Assembly: GCF_034377285.1 (NCBI RefSeq)
Contig: NZ_CP139715.1
Coordinates: forward strand, 1,534,001 to 1,598,000
Length of the DNA stretch: 64,000 nt
Origin: Thalassobaculum sp. OXR-137
GTDB lineage: Bacteria; Pseudomonadota; Alphaproteobacteria; Thalassobaculales; Thalassobaculaceae
Direction of reading: 5' to 3'
Below are positions 63,850 to 64,000 of this stretch, piece by piece. A program made the translations under genes and the position numbers. The notes below the pieces were generated by a model. It was given only the letters and a program-made list of their open reading frames with translations. It did no database searches and was not told the origin of the DNA. Each line of letters opens with the position of its first letter. Position 1 is the first letter of the stretch.

Positions 63850-64000
63850 TCAGCTCGCTCCGCCGCCGAGGACGTCGACCGCGCCCTTGTCGCGGACCTT
63901 CTCGTGACCGGCGGTGATCACCACGTCGCCGGCGGCGAGGCCCTGGGTGATCTCCACCTCTCCGGGCCGGCGCTGGCCGAGCTCGACCTGGGTCAGGGCA
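63850..64000 (-). CDS. RND membrane fusion protein, C-terminal part (cut by window edge)
   Basis: Only the last 49 residues are in the window. They match the C-terminal part of HlyD/AcrA-type membrane fusion proteins (VELGQRRPGEVEITQGLAAG, in part, then GDVVITAGHEKVRDKGAV). The rest lies beyond the edge. The stop is adjacent to the RND pump start, the normal gene order. Confidence 0.8.
   Translation of the reverse strand, partial: ALTQVELGQRRPGEVEITQGLAAGDVVITAGHEKVRDKGAVDVLGGGAS

Overview
The window is a very GC-rich, gene-dense bacterial chromosome segment. The FlaF-flagellin pair, a CueR/HmrR-type copper regulator, many CaiB/BaiF CoA transferases, TctABC and polyamine-type ABC systems suggest a free-living, motile, heterotrophic alphaproteobacterium, probably Rhodospirillales-like. 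That placement is inference, because no rRNA or other marker is present. I see no phage, IS element, CRISPR array or tRNA. The long antisense reading frames are GC-driven shadows.

Layout. 0-2.9 kb: TPP-binding decarboxylase-type subunit, acyl-CoA dehydrogenase and CoA transferase. 3.2-5.0 kb (minus): two secreted or envelope proteins. 5.1-7.1 kb: a flavodoxin-reductase-like protein divergent from a DUF3616 protein. 7.3-15.0 kb: PotD/B/C/A-like ABC transporter followed by a deacetylase-like hydrolase, a TIM-barrel isomerase-like protein and an aldehyde dehydrogenase, which looks like an uptake-and-catabolism operon. 15.2-19.1 kb: copper efflux module with CueR, a glutaredoxin-MauE membrane protein and a CopA ATPase, with two matching CueR operators. 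19.4-31.2 kb: signalling and motility block with a histidine kinase plus PhnD-type binding protein, a LuxR-type response regulator, FlaF, flagellin, two OmpR-like regulators with degenerate receivers around an HDOD response regulator, and a sulfite-oxidase-fold protein next to a hybrid kinase and a receiver/HPt-like protein.

31.2-34.8 kb: VOC protein, CoA transferase, HMG-CoA-lyase-like enzyme and LysR. 34.8-36.1 kb (minus): cobalt transport genes cbtB (57 aa), cbtA and a His-rich anchored protein. 36.3-38.4 kb: LysR and a cystathionine beta-lyase-like PLP enzyme. 38.5-40.1 kb (minus): copper-delivery proteins (DUF2946, YcnI-PCuAC fusion). 40.1-44.9 kb (minus): acyl-CoA catabolic operon with a phosphotransferase-like protein, acyl-CoA dehydrogenase, acyl-CoA synthetase and GntR regulator. 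45.0-47.4 kb: small membrane protein, DUF1348 protein, and an AhpD-like protein divergent from TetR with paired operators. 47.4-53.6 kb: LysR divergent from a second PotB/C/D/A-like system plus a DAO-type FAD oxidoreductase. 53.6-56.7 kb (minus): TctABC. 56.9-60.7 kb (minus): three-subunit molybdenum aldehyde oxidase (PaoABC type). 60.8-64 kb (minus): RND efflux pump and the end of its membrane fusion protein.

A recurring theme is long palindromic elements (about 105-115 bp) lying in the wide gaps between convergent genes (near 3.0, 15.2, 19.1-19.4 and 38.4-38.5 kb). Convergent pairs with very short gaps lack them.
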